NCBI GenBank assembly: GCA_945861895.1
Contig: CAMAWF010000005.1
Coordinates: 32,419 to 96,418 of the forward strand
DNA length: 64,000 nt
Source: Rhizobium sp. Q54
GTDB lineage: Bacteria; Pseudomonadota; Alphaproteobacteria; Rhizobiales; Xanthobacteraceae
Reading direction: 5' to 3'
Shown: piece after piece, positions 20,421 through 29,687 of the stretch
Position numbering within the stretch: position 1 is the first letter of the stretch
How the letters are laid out: every line of letters starts with the position of its first letter
Notes under the pieces: generated by a model
What the model was told of the DNA's origin: nothing
What the model saw: the letters and a program-made list of their open reading frames with translations, nothing else
Databases searched by the model: none
Translations under genes and position numbers: made by a program

Positions 20421-22604
20421 ATGTCAATTCATTCGGTCCGCGGCCTGTTTCTGGCCGGCGCGGCATTCATTCCGCTGGCCGGCGCAACGGCGCAAGCGCA
20501 ACAAGCCCCGGTGGCGCTGCCGGAGGTCGTCGTCAACGCGCCGAGCCCGATTGTGCGGCGGGCGCCGGCCACGGAATCGTCCGGCGAATCCGCGCAGCCT
20601 GGAATTCTCCCAATCGTCATTGACCAGTTCGCGACGGTGACCGTGGTGCCGAGCGAGGAATTGCAGCGCAGCACCGGCTCAACGCTGGGCGACGTGTTGT
20701 TCTCCAAGCCGGGCATCACCGGCTCGTCGTTTGCGCCCGGCGCGGCAAGCCGCCCGATCGTGCGCGGTCTCGACAATTATCGCGTCCGCATCCAGGAAAA
20801 CGGCCTCGCCACCAACGACGTCTCGGAAATGGGCGAGGATCACGGCGCGCCGGTCGATCCGCTCGCCGCCAAACGGATCGAGGTGATCCGCGGCCCGGCG
20901 ACATTGCGTTACGGCTCGCAAGCCATCGGCGGCGTCGTCAACGTCGACAACAACCGCATCCCGACGGCCATCCCGCTGCGCGGCTTTGCCGCCGAGATGA
21001 AAAGCGCCGCGACTTCGGTCGACAACGGCCTGGAGGGAGGGGTGCTGCTCGACGCCGGCAAGGGCAATTTCGCCTTGCATGCCGACGCCTATGGCCGCCG
21101 CGCCGGCGATTACCGCATTCCCGGCTATCCTTATCTTCCCAACACACTCGACGACCCCGCCGATCCGCCGCCGGTCGGAAAGCGGCAGCCGAATTCGGCG
21201 CTGCATGCGAACGGGCAGGCCGTCGGCGGCTCATATTTGTTTGACGGCGGCTTTGTCGGCGTCGCGGTTTCGCAGTTCAACAGTCTCTATCGCGTGCCGG
21301 GCATGGAAGCGACGCAAACCAATACGCGCATCGACATGAAGCAAACCAAACTCACCGGCAAGGGCGAGTTCCGGCCGCAATCCTCCGCCGTCGACGCCGT
21401 CCGCTTCTGGGCCAGCGCCACCGATTACAAGCACGACGAGCTTGCCAACGAAGGCGGCTTTGACGGCGTGCAGCAGACCTTCACCAACAGGGCGCAGGAA
21501 GGCCGCGCCGAAGTCCAGCTCATGCCGTTCGACGTGCGGTTCGCGATGCTCACCACCGCGTTTGGCGTGCAGGTCGCAAATGCGAAGCTGGATGCCCCCG
21601 GCCGCGAAGGAGGGCTGTTTGATCCCAACCGGACGACGAGCGTCGCCGGCTATCTGTTCAATGAGTTCACGCTCAACCGAACGCAGCGGATGCAACTCGC
21701 CGGCCGCGTCGAACAGGTCAAGGTGACCGGCTCGACGCCCGATCTGTTTGTCGATCCCGATGTCAGCATCGCGCGCAATCTCAACTTCACGCCCAAGAGC
21801 GGCGCGATCGGGTTCCTTCAGGACCTGCCGTGGGGACTGGTGGCAAGCCTCACAGGGCAATATGTCGAGCGCGCGCCGCGCGGTCCCGAGCTGTTATCGC
21901 GCGGCGTGCATGAGGCGACCGGAACGTTCGACATCGGCAATCCTAATCTCAACATCGAAGTGGCGCAGTCAATCGAAGCCGGCCTGCGCCGCGCCAACGG
22001 TCCGCTGCGCTTCGAGGCCACCGCCTATTACACCAAATTCAAGGACTTCATCTTCAGGCGGCTGACCGGAGAAAAATGCGACGGCGACTTCGCCAGTTGC
22101 ACGCCCGCCGGCGCCGGCACTGAATTGAACCAGGCGGTCTATTCGCAGCGCGACGCCACCTTCCGCGGCGGCGAGTTGCAGGCGCAATTTGACGTTGCGC
22201 CGCTGTCGAGCGGCATGTTCGGCGTCGATGGGCAATACGACATCGTGCGCGCGACCTTCACCGACGGCAGCAACGTGCCGCGCATTCCCCCGCAGCGCCT
22301 GGGCGGCGGCATGTTCTGGCGCGCGCCCGTCTGGTTCGTCCGTGTCGGCCTGCTGCACGCCTACGCGCAGAATAATATCACCGCGGTCGAAACGCCGACC
22401 GCCGGCTACAATCTGCTGAAGGCAGAAATCAGCCACACCCGCAAATTCAAGAATGCGAAAATGGGCGAGCCACAGGAAGTGACGCTCGGCGTGGCCGGCA
22501 ACAACCTTCTCAACGAGGACATCCGCAATTCCGTCTCGTTCAAGAAGGACGAGGTGCTGATGCCTGGACGCAATGTGCGGGTGTTCGCGACGGTAAGATT
22601 TTAG
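20421..22604 (+). CDS. TonB-dependent outer-membrane receptor, ZnuD-like (zinc)
   Basis: A 727-residue receptor with a signal peptide (MSIHSVRGLFLAGAAFIPLAGA), a plug domain (about residues 55-165) and a 22-strand barrel ending in an aromatic residue (VRVFATVRF). The plug segment GEDHGAPVDPLAAKRIEVIR and GPATLRYGSQAIGGVVNVDN closely resembles ZnuD zinc receptors, which carry the same His-containing stretch before the conserved RGPATLLYG block. The cysteine pair KCDGDFASC in an extracellular loop could be disulfide-bonded. It follows DUF2946 by 84 bp under a shared Zur-like operator. Zinc (or zinc-chelate) uptake is the best call; other metals are possible. Confidence 0.85.
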   Translation: MSIHSVRGLFLAGAAFIPLAGATAQAQQAPVALPEVVVNAPSPIVRRAPATESSGESAQPGILPIVIDQFATVTVVPSEELQRSTGSTLGDVLFSKPGITGSSFAPGAASRPIVRGLDNYRVRIQENGLATNDVSEMGEDHGAPVDPLAAKRIEVIRGPATLRYGSQAIGGVVNVDNNRIPTAIPLRGFAAEMKSAATSVDNGLEGGVLLDAGKGNFALHADAYGRRAGDYRIPGYPYLPNTLDDPADPPPVGKRQPNSALHANGQAVGGSYLFDGGFVGVAVSQFNSLYRVPGMEATQTNTRIDMKQTKLTGKGEFRPQSSAVDAVRFWASATDYKHDELANEGGFDGVQQTFTNRAQEGRAEVQLMPFDVRFAMLTTAFGVQVANAKLDAPGREGGLFDPNRTTSVAGYLFNEFTLNRTQRMQLAGRVEQVKVTGSTPDLFVDPDVSIARNLNFTPKSGAIGFLQDLPWGLVASLTGQYVERAPRGPELLSRGVHEATGTFDIGNPNLNIEVAQSIEAGLRRANGPLRFEATAYYTKFKDFIFRRLTGEKCDGDFASCTPAGAGTELNQAVYSQRDATFRGGELQAQFDVAPLSSGMFGVDGQYDIVRATFTDGSNVPRIPPQRLGGGMFWRAPVWFVRVGLLHAYAQNNITAVETPTAGYNLLKAEISHTRKFKNAKMGEPQEVTLGVAGNNLLNEDIRNSVSFKKDEVLMPGRNVRVFATVRF

Positions 22605-22619
22605 AACCAAAATCAGCCG

Positions 22620-24059
22620 TTATGCGCCGAACAAGCTGCCCTGCCCGGACGAACCGCCGCCGCGCGGGCGCGGCTTTCCCGGTGCAGACGGCGGCGCGCC
22701 GGAGCCCCGCTCGTCGGCGACCGCGCCGACGCGGCCGTCGGCGAATTCGATGTCCAGCCGCATTCGACCGGTGACGGCGGAGGCCGCGCGCAACGGCTTG
22801 CCTTCGCCGTCGCGCACCAGCGCGAAGCCACGCTCAAGCACGCCGCGATAGGAAAACGCGGCGAGCAGCTTGAACGCGCTTTCGGCCGCCGCCCGGCGGT
22901 GGCGGATGAGGACATGCATCGCGCGCCCATTGCGCTCGGAAATGCCGCCGAGCCGGTCGCGCGCACGCGCCAGGCGCACGCGCAGAGTTTCCGGCGACAA
23001 CCGCGCCGCGATGCGCGAATAGCGCCGGTCATGCCCATGCGCATTGGCGCGCAAGGCCTGCGGCAGCCGATCGGCAAGCGCATCGAGCCGCTGGCGCCTG
23101 GCCTCGAACAGGCGCTCGGCTGTCGGCAGCGCGCGCATCAGCGAGCGCAGTTCCTTGCGCCGCTGTTCGATGCCGCGCTGCCAGCCGGCGAAACGGCGCG
23201 CGCCCAGCGCGGAAAGCTGCCCGAGCAGCTCGCTGCGCACCGGCACCGCCATCTCGGCCGCGGCCGTCGGCGTCGGCGCGCGCCGGTCGGCGGCAAAATC
23301 GATCAGCGTGATGTCGGTCTCGTGTCCGACCGCGGAAATGAGCGGGATCATGCTCGCGGCCGTGGCGCGCACCACGATTTCCTCGTTGAACGACCAGAGA
23401 TCTTCGAGCGAGCCGCCGCCGCGCGCGACGATGATCAAATCCGGGCGCGGGATGCGTCCCTTCGCCGGCAGCGCATTGAAGCCGCGAATGGCGGCGGCGA
23501 CTTCCGCCGCGGACGTCTCGCCCTGCACCCGCACCGGCCACACCAGCACATGGCGCGGAAAGCGATCCGCCAGCCGATGCAAAATATCGCGGATGACGGC
23601 GCCGGTCGGCGAGGTAATAACGCCGATCACCTCGGGAAGGAACGGCAGCAACTGCTTGCGCGCCTCGTCGAACAGCCCTTCGGCGGCGAGCTTTTTCTTG
23701 CGCTCTTCCAGCAGCGCCATCAGCGCGCCCAAGCCCGCCGGCTCCAGCGTCTCGATCACGATCTGATAATTGGAGCGGCCGGGATAGGTCGTCAGCCGGC
23801 CGGTCACCACCACCTCAAGCCCTTCCTCCGGCTTGATCCGCATGCGGCCGAACACGCCCTTCCACACCACCGCGTCGATGCGCGCGCTTTCGTCCTTGAG
23901 CGCAAAATAGCAATGACCGGAGGAGTGCGGCCCCTTGTAGCCGGATATTTCCCCGCGCACGCGCACATAGCCGTAGGCGTCTTCCACGGTTTTCTTCAGC
24001 GCCGCCGAAAGCTCGGAGACGGTCTGTTCGGCGATGTTGGCGCGTTCGGGCTCGGCCAT
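22620..24059 (-). CDS. xseA: Exodeoxyribonuclease VII large subunit
   Basis: 479 residues from the ATG at 24059 ([18 protein letters not shown]); the track start 30 bp upstream adds residues not typical of the family. It digests single-stranded DNA together with XseB. The N-terminal OB-fold covers about residues 15-110 ([25 protein letters not shown]), followed by the catalytic domain with [30 protein letters not shown] and [29 protein letters not shown] long coiled-coil and a Gly/Pro-rich C-terminus end the protein. It is divergent from purD; xseB is not in the window. Confidence 0.96.
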   Translation of the reverse strand: MAEPERANIAEQTVSELSAALKKTVEDAYGYVRVRGEISGYKGPHSSGHCYFALKDESARIDAVVWKGVFGRMRIKPEEGLEVVVTGRLTTYPGRSNYQIVIETLEPAGLGALMALLEERKKKLAAEGLFDEARKQLLPFLPEVIGVITSPTGAVIRDILHRLADRFPRHVLVWPVRVQGETSAAEVAAAIRGFNALPAKGRIPRPDLIIVARGGGSLEDLWSFNEEIVVRATAASMIPLISAVGHETDITLIDFAADRRAPTPTAAAEMAVPVRSELLGQLSALGARRFAGWQRGIEQRRKELRSLMRALPTAERLFEARRQRLDALADRLPQALRANAHGHDRRYSRIAARLSPETLRVRLARARDRLGGISERNGRAMHVLIRHRRAAAESAFKLLAAFSYRGVLERGFALVRDGEGKPLRAASAVTGRMRLDIEFADGRVGAVADERGSGAPPSAPGKPRPRGGGSSGQGSLFGA

Positions 24060-24147
24060 GTGTATGCGAATCTCTTGCAGGGCGGACACGTCATGCTACA
24101 CCAACGCAGTCGTCATTGCCGGGCATGACAAGGAGAAAAATAAATCT

Positions 24148-25449
24148 ATGAACATCCTTCTCCTCGGCGCCGGCGGGCGCGAGCACGCGCTGGCCTGGAA
24201 GCTTGCGGCAAGCCCGCTGGTGGACCGGCTCTATTGCGCGCCGGGCAACGCCGGCATCGCGCAGGAGGCCGAATGCGTCGCGCTCGATATCGCCGACCAT
24301 GCCGCAGTGATTGCGTTCTGCAAGAACAACGCCGTGGACTTCGTGGTGGTCGGGCCGGAAGCTCCGCTCTGCGCCGGCATCGTCGACGATCTGGAAGCAG
24401 CTCACATCAAGGCATTCGGTCCCGGCAAATTGGCAGCGCGGCTCGAAGGCTCGAAAGGCTTCACCAAGGACCTTTGCAAGGCCAACAACATTCCGACCGC
24501 CGCCTACGAACGCTTCAAGGCCGCCGCACCGGCTAAGGACTATGTGCGGCGCCTCGGCGCACCGATCCTCGTGAAGGCCGACGGGCTTGCCGCCGGCAAG
24601 GGCGTCGTCGTCGCCGAAACGCTGGACGAGGCGCTCGCCGCGGTCGATATGATTTTCGCAGGCAACCTGGGCAGCGCCGGCAGCGAAGTCGTGATCGAGG
24701 AATTCATGCGCGGCGAGGAAGCCTCGTTCTTCGCGCTTTGCGACGGCACAACGGCGATTGCGCTCGCCTCGGCGCAGGACCACAAGCGCGCCTTCGACGG
24801 CGACAAGGGTCCGAACACCGGCGGCATGGGCGCCTATTCGCCGGCGGCGGTGATGACGCCGGAGATGACTAGGCGCACGATGGACGAGATCGTACTTCCC
24901 ACCGTGCGCGCGATGAGCGCGATGGGTGCGCCCTACAAGGGCGTGCTGTTCGCCGGACTGATGATCACCGCCGATGGACCGAAGCTGATCGAATACAATG
25001 CGCGCTTCGGCGATCCGGAAACGCAGGTGCTGATGCTGCGGCTGATGTCCGATCTGGTGCCGGCGCTGATCGCCGCGCGCGACGGCCAATTGAAAACTTT
25101 CGATCTGCGCTGGTATCCCGACGCGGCGCTCACCGTGGTGATGGCGGCGAAGGGCTATCCCGGCAATTACGCCAAGGGCAGCGCGATCGAAGGGCTGCGG
25201 GAGGCCGCCGCGCTCGACGGCGTGGAGATTTTTCACGCCGGCACCAAGGCAGAAGGCGGCAAGATCGTCGCCAATGGCGGGCGCGTGCTGAATATTTGCG
25301 CGCGCGGCAAGACCGTCGGCGAGGCGCAGACGCGCACCTATGCCGCGGTCGACAAAATCCGCTGGCCCGGCGGCTTCTGCCGCCGCGACATCGGCTGGCA
25401 GGCGGTTGCGCGGGAAAAAGCAAGCGGCGGCGGGAGAGCGTTTTCATGA
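24148..25449 (+). CDS. purD: Phosphoribosylamine-glycine ligase
   Basis: 433 residues from [19 protein letters not shown]; the track's 38-residue extension runs through the divergent promoter and is rejected. AGGAG lies 12 bp upstream of the ATG. The enzyme catalyses the second step of purine synthesis. The ATP-grasp domain is evident: [57 protein letters not shown] and [14 protein letters not shown]. The C-terminal [14 protein letters not shown] motif is intact. The stop overlaps the next ATG (ATGA), so two further genes follow as a coupled operon. Confidence 0.97.
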   Translation: MNILLLGAGGREHALAWKLAASPLVDRLYCAPGNAGIAQEAECVALDIADHAAVIAFCKNNAVDFVVVGPEAPLCAGIVDDLEAAHIKAFGPGKLAARLEGSKGFTKDLCKANNIPTAAYERFKAAAPAKDYVRRLGAPILVKADGLAAGKGVVVAETLDEALAAVDMIFAGNLGSAGSEVVIEEFMRGEEASFFALCDGTTAIALASAQDHKRAFDGDKGPNTGGMGAYSPAAVMTPEMTRRTMDEIVLPTVRAMSAMGAPYKGVLFAGLMITADGPKLIEYNARFGDPETQVLMLRLMSDLVPALIAARDGQLKTFDLRWYPDAALTVVMAAKGYPGNYAKGSAIEGLREAAALDGVEIFHAGTKAEGGKIVANGGRVLNICARGKTVGEAQTRTYAAVDKIRWPGGFCRRDIGWQAVAREKASGGGRAFS

Positions 25450-26111
25450 TTGCGGTGCTCCGGCTTTACGAAGATGTCCTCTCCAGCGACAGGGGGCTGA
25501 ATTTTCGCCTGCTGCCATTGCCGCGGATGATTTTCGTCGTGCAGGGCGCGGCCAGTATCGCCGGCCGCGCGTATTCCGAAGGCGAGGCCTGGCACGGCGA
25601 AGACAGCGTGACGCTTAACCCCGGCAAGCACGGCGTCACCATTTGGCGCTGGGAACTTTCGCATGGCGATTCCGGCGGCAGCGTCGCCTGCGGCCCTGGA
25701 ATCTCGTCACACGAAAAACTTTCCGCGTTTCTCGAAACGTTGCCGAAGGGCGAACTGCTGCTGCGCGGCGACAGCGTCGGCTTCCCGCCCGGCGGCTGCG
25801 CCTATCTGCACACGCATCAAGGCCCCGGCATCCGCTGCCTGATCGAAGGCGGCATCCGCATCGATACCCACGGCCGCTCGACGTCCTATGGGCCGGGCGG
25901 CGCATGGTACGAAAGCGGGCCGCTGCCGGTGTTCGCACAGACCGCCGCCGACCGGCCGAGCCGCTTCATCCGCGTGATGATCCTGCCGCGCGCGCTCGCA
26001 GGCAAAAGCTCGATCCAATACGTCAACGAGGACGACAAAGCCAAGCCGCGTTCGCAGCAGTACAAGATTTTCGTCGATGCACCGATTGCCTTCGACGCGG
26101 CGGGCAAATGA
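25446..26111 (+). CDS. Cupin-fold protein of unknown function
   Basis: 221 residues from an ATG overlapping the purD stop by 4 bp. It looks like a two-lobed beta-barrel. The clearest cupin-like block is [20 protein letters not shown], then [22 protein letters not shown], with histidines positioned for metal binding. The N-terminal half ([37 protein letters not shown]) may be a second, degenerate cupin. No signal peptide. Its role is unknown; tight coupling to purD and to the phosphotransferase downstream suggests co-expression rather than a shared pathway. Confidence 0.7.
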   Translation: MIAVLRLYEDVLSSDRGLNFRLLPLPRMIFVVQGAASIAGRAYSEGEAWHGEDSVTLNPGKHGVTIWRWELSHGDSGGSVACGPGISSHEKLSAFLETLPKGELLLRGDSVGFPPGGCAYLHTHQGPGIRCLIEGGIRIDTHGRSTSYGPGGAWYESGPLPVFAQTAADRPSRFIRVMILPRALAGKSSIQYVNEDDKAKPRSQQYKIFVDAPIAFDAAGK

Positions 26112-27190
26112 ATCTCGACCGGCAGGCGGCGTTTTCCGGCACCAAGGAGGTGGCGGAAGCGCTGCGCTTCGATGCCGCGCGGCTCGAATCCTATCTGCTC
26201 AAACAGGTGCCGGAATTTTCCGGCCCGCTTGACGTCAAGCAGTTCAAGGGCGGGCAATCCAACCCGACCTATTTGCTGCGGACGCCGGCGCGAAGTTATG
26301 TCTTGCGGCGCAAGCCGCCGGGAAAACTTTTGCCGTCCGCCCATGCGGTCGAGCGCGAATACCGTGTGACCCGCGCGCTGTACGCGCAAGGCTTTCCGGT
26401 CGCCGAACCGGTGCTGTTGTGCGAGGACGTAAATGTTGCCGGAACGCCGTTTTACCTGATGGCGTTTGTCGAAGGTCGCGTGTTCTGGGAGCCGCAGATG
26501 GCGGGCTCGAATGCGGCCGAACGCGCCGCCGTCTACGACGACATGAACGCCACGCTGGCGCGGCTGCATTCGTTCGATCCGGCAAAAATGGGCTTAAGCG
26601 ATTTCGGCAAAAGCGAGAACTATGTCGCGCGCCAGGTCGAGCGCTGGTCGAAGCAATATCGCGCCTCGCAGACCGAAACGATCGAGGAAATGGAGCGGCT
26701 GATCGCCTGGCTGCCGGCGCATATTCCGCCCGCCGGGCCGGCGCGGCTGGTGCATGGCGACTACCGGCTCGACAATATGATCCTCGCCAACGATGCGCCG
26801 AAAATTCTCGCGGTGCTCGACTGGGAATTATCGACGCTGGGCGATCCGCTGGCGGATTTTTCCTATCACCTGATGGCCTGGCACATGCCGCATTCCGAAA
26901 GCGCCGCCGGCACCGCCACGCTCACCGGCCACGATCTTGCCGCGCTCGGAATTCCATCGGCGGCAAACTATGTGGATGCTTATGTCGCGCGCACCGGGCT
27001 AGACCCGCGCCCGCATCTGCCGGTCTATCTCGCCTATAATTTTTTCCGCATCGCCGCGATTTTGCAGGGCATCATCGGGCGCGTGCGCGACGGCACCGCC
27101 ACCGGCGAATTCGCCCCCGCCAAGGCCGAGATGATCCGGCCGCTGGCGGCGAAGGCGTGGGAGTTCGCGAAGGTGGCGGGGGCGCGCTGA
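26108..27190 (+). CDS. Phosphotransferase (APH/ACAD10-type) family protein
   Basis: 360 residues; the ATG overlaps the cupin gene stop by 4 bp. The track ORF starting at 25643 is an out-of-frame extension through the cupin gene. It has the aminoglycoside-phosphotransferase/choline-kinase-like fold: FKGGQSNPTYLL near the N-terminus, YVLRRKPPG (ATP-site Lys), the catalytic loop LVHGDYRLDNMI (about residue 217) and metal-binding AVLDWELSTLGDPLAD. It is closest in pattern to the acyl-CoA dehydrogenase-associated kinases (ACAD10 N-terminal domain), some of which phosphorylate hydroxyacyl-CoAs. It is not a drug-resistance gene by any evident sign. Confidence 0.85.
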   Translation: MNLDRQAAFSGTKEVAEALRFDAARLESYLLKQVPEFSGPLDVKQFKGGQSNPTYLLRTPARSYVLRRKPPGKLLPSAHAVEREYRVTRALYAQGFPVAEPVLLCEDVNVAGTPFYLMAFVEGRVFWEPQMAGSNAAERAAVYDDMNATLARLHSFDPAKMGLSDFGKSENYVARQVERWSKQYRASQTETIEEMERLIAWLPAHIPPAGPARLVHGDYRLDNMILANDAPKILAVLDWELSTLGDPLADFSYHLMAWHMPHSESAAGTATLTGHDLAALGIPSAANYVDAYVARTGLDPRPHLPVYLAYNFFRIAAILQGIIGRVRDGTATGEFAPAKAEMIRPLAAKAWEFAKVAGAR

Positions 27191-27457
27191 CTTCTCAGGG
27201 TCAACAATGACGTTCGGCGTTCGCTACACTTGTCGCGAATTCCGGCGCGTTTTTTTGAGACTCGCCGCCTATCGTGACGTTCATGTTGATTTCCAGCATC
27301 GGCATCCGGATAGTCCAGCCGCGCACCGCCACCAAAAAGCGGCCTTCCACGCTGGAACAGACCACCGATCATGATAGCGCGTGCGATGACGCACACGCCT
27401 TGCTTGCCCGGCCCAGTGCGCCCCCCGGCACCGGACAGCACATCAACCGAACCATTT
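27191..27457. other. Intergenic stretch without a recognised gene
   Basis: Convergent gap between the phosphotransferase and tadA. Small ORFs on both strands have no recognisable features. The composition is less GC-rich than the neighbours, and the region ends in the composite palindromic element starting near 27458. I see no RNA gene. Confidence 0.5.
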
Positions 27458-27559
27458 AGAGTCTGATCCGCTCCGATTGAATCAGAGCTTGGCTCTATCT
27501 TTTTGTTTGAGCATGATCTTTCCCGAAAACCGGTTCCCACTTTTCGGGATCATGCTCTA
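27458..27559. repeat. Composite palindromic repeat, family D (GAGCATGATC type), copy 1
   Basis: It begins AGAGTCTGATCCGCTC, continues through TGGCTCTATCTTTTTGTTT, and ends in a long hairpin with arms GAGCATGATC (27509) and GATCATGCTC (27548-27557) around an ACCGGTTCCCACTTTTCGGG core. The last bases supply the tadA stop codon (TAGAGCATGATC read on the minus strand). Copies of the hairpin are at 51321 and 60522; the 60522 copy also has the composite tail. Confidence 0.92.
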
Positions 27560-27985
27560 GCGCCGCGCGGCGAAAAAATCCTTCAGCAGCGCGCCGCATT
27601 CGCTTTCGCTCATGCCGCCGTAGACCTCCGGGCGATGGTGGCAGCTGGCCGAGGAAAAAAACCGCACGCCGTTGTCGACCGCGCCGCCCTTCGGGTCGGC
27701 GGCGCCGTAATACAGCCGGCGGATGCGCGCAAACGACATCGCCGCCGCGCACATGGCGCACGGCTCCAGCGTCACATACAGATCGCAACCGGTAAGCCGC
27801 TCCGAGCCGAGCGCCGCGGCGGCGGCGCGGATCGCCAGCAGCTCCGCATGCGCGGTCGGATCGCGCAGTTCAAGCGTGCGGTTGCCGGCGCGCGCGAGGA
27901 TGTCGCCCGCGCGCACGATTACCGCCCCCACGGGCACTTCGCCGCGCACCGCGGCGGCGCGGGCTTCGTCGAGGGCGATTTGCAT
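27557..27985 (-). CDS. tadA: tRNA-specific adenosine deaminase TadA
   Basis: 142 residues; converts A34 to inosine in tRNA-Arg(ACG). Zinc-deaminase motifs are complete: THAELLAI (His and catalytic Glu) and EPCAMCAAAM (two Cys ligands). I use the ATG at 27985 (MQIALDEARAA). The track's 39-residue N-terminal extension (MAGLVPGIHVF...) is translated palindromic repeat. The stop codon TAG is the first triplet of a family D repeat. It is divergent from rluB across a gap nearly filled by a family B repeat. Confidence 0.95.
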   Translation of the reverse strand: MQIALDEARAAAVRGEVPVGAVIVRAGDILARAGNRTLELRDPTAHAELLAIRAAAAALGSERLTGCDLYVTLEPCAMCAAAMSFARIRRLYYGAADPKGGAVDNGVRFFSSASCHHRPEVYGGMSESECGALLKDFFAARR

Positions 27986-28014
27986 CGGGGAAGCGGCCAC
28001 AGCGGCTCTCTCGG

Positions 28015-28103
28015 CGTCATGCCAGGCCTTGTGCCGGGCATCCACGCCTTTATACACACCCGCAGCAAAGACGTGGATGCCCGGCACAAGCCCGGCCATG
28101 ACG
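28015..28103. repeat. Palindromic repeat, family B (GGCCTTGTGCCGGGCATCC type), copy 1
   Basis: Left arm GTCATGCCAGGCCTTGTGCC continuing GGGCATCCACG; right arm CGTGGATGCCCGGCACAAGC continuing CCGGCCATGAC. The loop contains TTTATACACACCCGCAGCAA. A second, rearranged copy is at 46692. It occupies 89 of the 131 bp between the tadA and rluB start codons, so the promoters of both genes must overlap it. Confidence 0.92.
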
Positions 28104-28116
28104 AAAAGAACACTTC

Positions 28117-29133
28117 ATGCCCGCGAAGAACCCAGACGAGAAATCCGGCGAACGCATCGCCAAGGTGATCGCGCGCGCCGGGCTGGCCTCGCGCCGCGAG
28201 GCCGAGGCCTGGATCGCCGCCGGGCGCGTCGCCGTCAATGGCGCGGTCATCGCCTCGCCCGCCCTCAATGTCGGCGCCGCCGACCGCATCGCGGTGGACG
28301 GCAAGCCGCTGCCGGGGCGCGAGCGCACGCGGCTGTTTCTCCACAACAAGCCGCCCGGGCTGGTGACCACGCATTCCGACCCGCAAGGCCGCCCAACCAT
28401 TTTCGGCGGACTGCCCCGGCACCTGCCGCGGCTCATCAGCATCGGCCGGCTCGATCTCAACACCGAGGGCCTGCTGCTGCTCACCAATGACGGCGGGCTG
28501 GCGCGCGTGCTGGAGTTGCCGGCAACCGGCTGGCAGCGGCGTTACCGCGTGCGCGCACACGGCCGCGTCACGCAAGCAGCGCTCGACGGATTGCGCCGCG
28601 GCATCACCATCGACGGCATCCGCTATGGGCCGATCGAGGCCACGCTCGACCGCGAGCAGGGCGCGAATGTCTGGCTCACCTTTGCCATCCGCGAGGGAAA
28701 AAACCGCGAAGTGCGCAACGTGCTGCGCTCGCTCGATTTGCAGGTGAACCGGCTCATCCGCGTATCGTTCGGGCCATTCCAGCTCGGCGACCTGCGCGAC
28801 GGCGGCGTCGAGGAGGTGCCGACGAAGACCTTGCGCGAGCAACTCGGCGAGCGGCTTTCGGCGCTGGCGCAAGCGGACTTCGACGCGCCGGTGGTGGAAC
28901 GCGCGGCACCCTCTCCTTCGCGTCATCCTGAGGGGCGAGCGCGCGAAACGCGCGAGCCTCGAAGGATGGCGGGCAAGGCTCCGGGCCGTGCATCCTTCGA
29001 GGGCCGCCCGCGGCGGCCGCCTCAGGATGACGGGTCAACGCAAAAGCGCGATCACACAGCCAAGAAAAAAGTCCGCCGTGACCGCAAATCCGGCCCGCGC
29101 CCCAAATATCCGCGCGACAAGAGGCCGCGCTGA
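28117..29133 (+). CDS. rluB: Pseudouridine synthase, RluB/RsuA family
   Basis: 338 residues. An S4 RNA-binding domain covers about residues 10-60 (RIAKVIARAGLASRREAEAW), followed by the RsuA/RluB catalytic domain with ISIGRLDLNTEGLLLLTNDG (catalytic Asp) and REGKNREVRNVLRSL. It most likely makes pseudouridine 2605 in 23S rRNA. After residue about 268 the sequence is a basic tail of 70 residues, of which about 38 come from an inserted palindromic repeat (28921-29032); the end is Lys/Arg-rich (KKKVRRDRKSGPRPK). Its stop codon overlaps the rsmD start by one base (TGATG). Confidence 0.92.
   Translation: MPAKNPDEKSGERIAKVIARAGLASRREAEAWIAAGRVAVNGAVIASPALNVGAADRIAVDGKPLPGRERTRLFLHNKPPGLVTTHSDPQGRPTIFGGLPRHLPRLISIGRLDLNTEGLLLLTNDGGLARVLELPATGWQRRYRVRAHGRVTQAALDGLRRGITIDGIRYGPIEATLDREQGANVWLTFAIREGKNREVRNVLRSLDLQVNRLIRVSFGPFQLGDLRDGGVEEVPTKTLREQLGERLSALAQADFDAPVVERAAPSPSRHPEGRARETREPRRMAGKAPGRASFEGRPRRPPQDDGSTQKRDHTAKKKVRRDRKSGPRPKYPRDKRPR
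28921..29032. repeat. Palindromic repeat, family C2 (GTCATCCTGAGG type), inside rluB
   Basis: Outer arms CGTCATCCTGAGG and CCTCAGGATGACG, with inner arms CCTCGAAGGATG and CATCCTTCGAGG. This is the well-known rhizobial type of dispersed palindrome, here read through in frame within the C-terminal tail of RluB (encoding RHPEGRARETREPRRMAGKA and onward). No second copy was noticed in this window. Confidence 0.9.
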
Positions 29134-29687
29134 TGCGCGTCGTCGGCGGACGCCTGGGCGGGCGCATCCTGGCCGCGCCGAAATCGCAGGCGATCCGGCC
29201 AACCGCCGACCGGCTGCGCGAGGCCTTGTTCAATATCCTCATACACGGCCACGGCGATCCGGTCACCGGCGCCCGCGTGCTCGACCTGGTCGCCGGCACC
29301 GGCGCGCTCGGCATCGAGGCGATATCGCGCGGGGCTGCTTACGCGCTGTTCGTGGACGAGGGCGTCGAGGCGCGCGCCTTGTTGCGCAACAACGTCGAGA
29401 CGCTGGGGCTGGGCGGCAGCAGCCGCATCTTTCGCCGCGACGCCACGCGGCTCGGCGCCGCGCATCCGGTCGAGCCATTTTCGCTTGCGTTTCTCGATCC
29501 GCCCTACGGCAAGGGCCTCGCTGAAAAGGCGCTGGTGTCCGCGTTGCAGGGCGGCTGGCTGACGCCCGGCGCGCTGGCGGTGGTGGAAGAGGCAACAAGC
29601 GCGGTTTTCGCCACGCCCGCCGGATTTCAGGAACTGGAACGGCGCGAATACGACGACACGGAATTCGTCGTCATGCGACGCGCGTAA
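29133..29687 (+). CDS. rsmD: 16S rRNA (guanine(966)-N2)-methyltransferase RsmD
   Basis: 184 residues, full length. A Rossmann SAM-binding domain with DLVAGTGALGIEAISRGA and the amino-methyltransferase catalytic motif FLDPPYGKGL. The N-terminal MRVVGGRLGGRILAAP with RPTADRLREALFNIL is typical of RsmD. It is coupled to rluB by a TGATG overlap, so two ribosome-modification enzymes are co-translated. Confidence 0.96.
   Translation: MRVVGGRLGGRILAAPKSQAIRPTADRLREALFNILIHGHGDPVTGARVLDLVAGTGALGIEAISRGAAYALFVDEGVEARALLRNNVETLGLGGSSRIFRRDATRLGAAHPVEPFSLAFLDPPYGKGLAEKALVSALQGGWLTPGALAVVEEATSAVFATPAGFQELERREYDDTEFVVMRRA

Noticed and set aside
25643-26107. N-terminal extension of the phosphotransferase ORF
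   Set aside because: It is an Arg-rich out-of-frame reading of the cupin gene; the real ATG at 26108 overlaps the cupin stop.
27274-27459. 61-aa ORF before the repeat
   Set aside because: No domain, lies in a convergent gap, not supported by context.
27986-28099. MAGLVPGIHVF extension of tadA
   Set aside because: This is a translation of the family B palindrome; TadA proteins begin near MQIALDEA.
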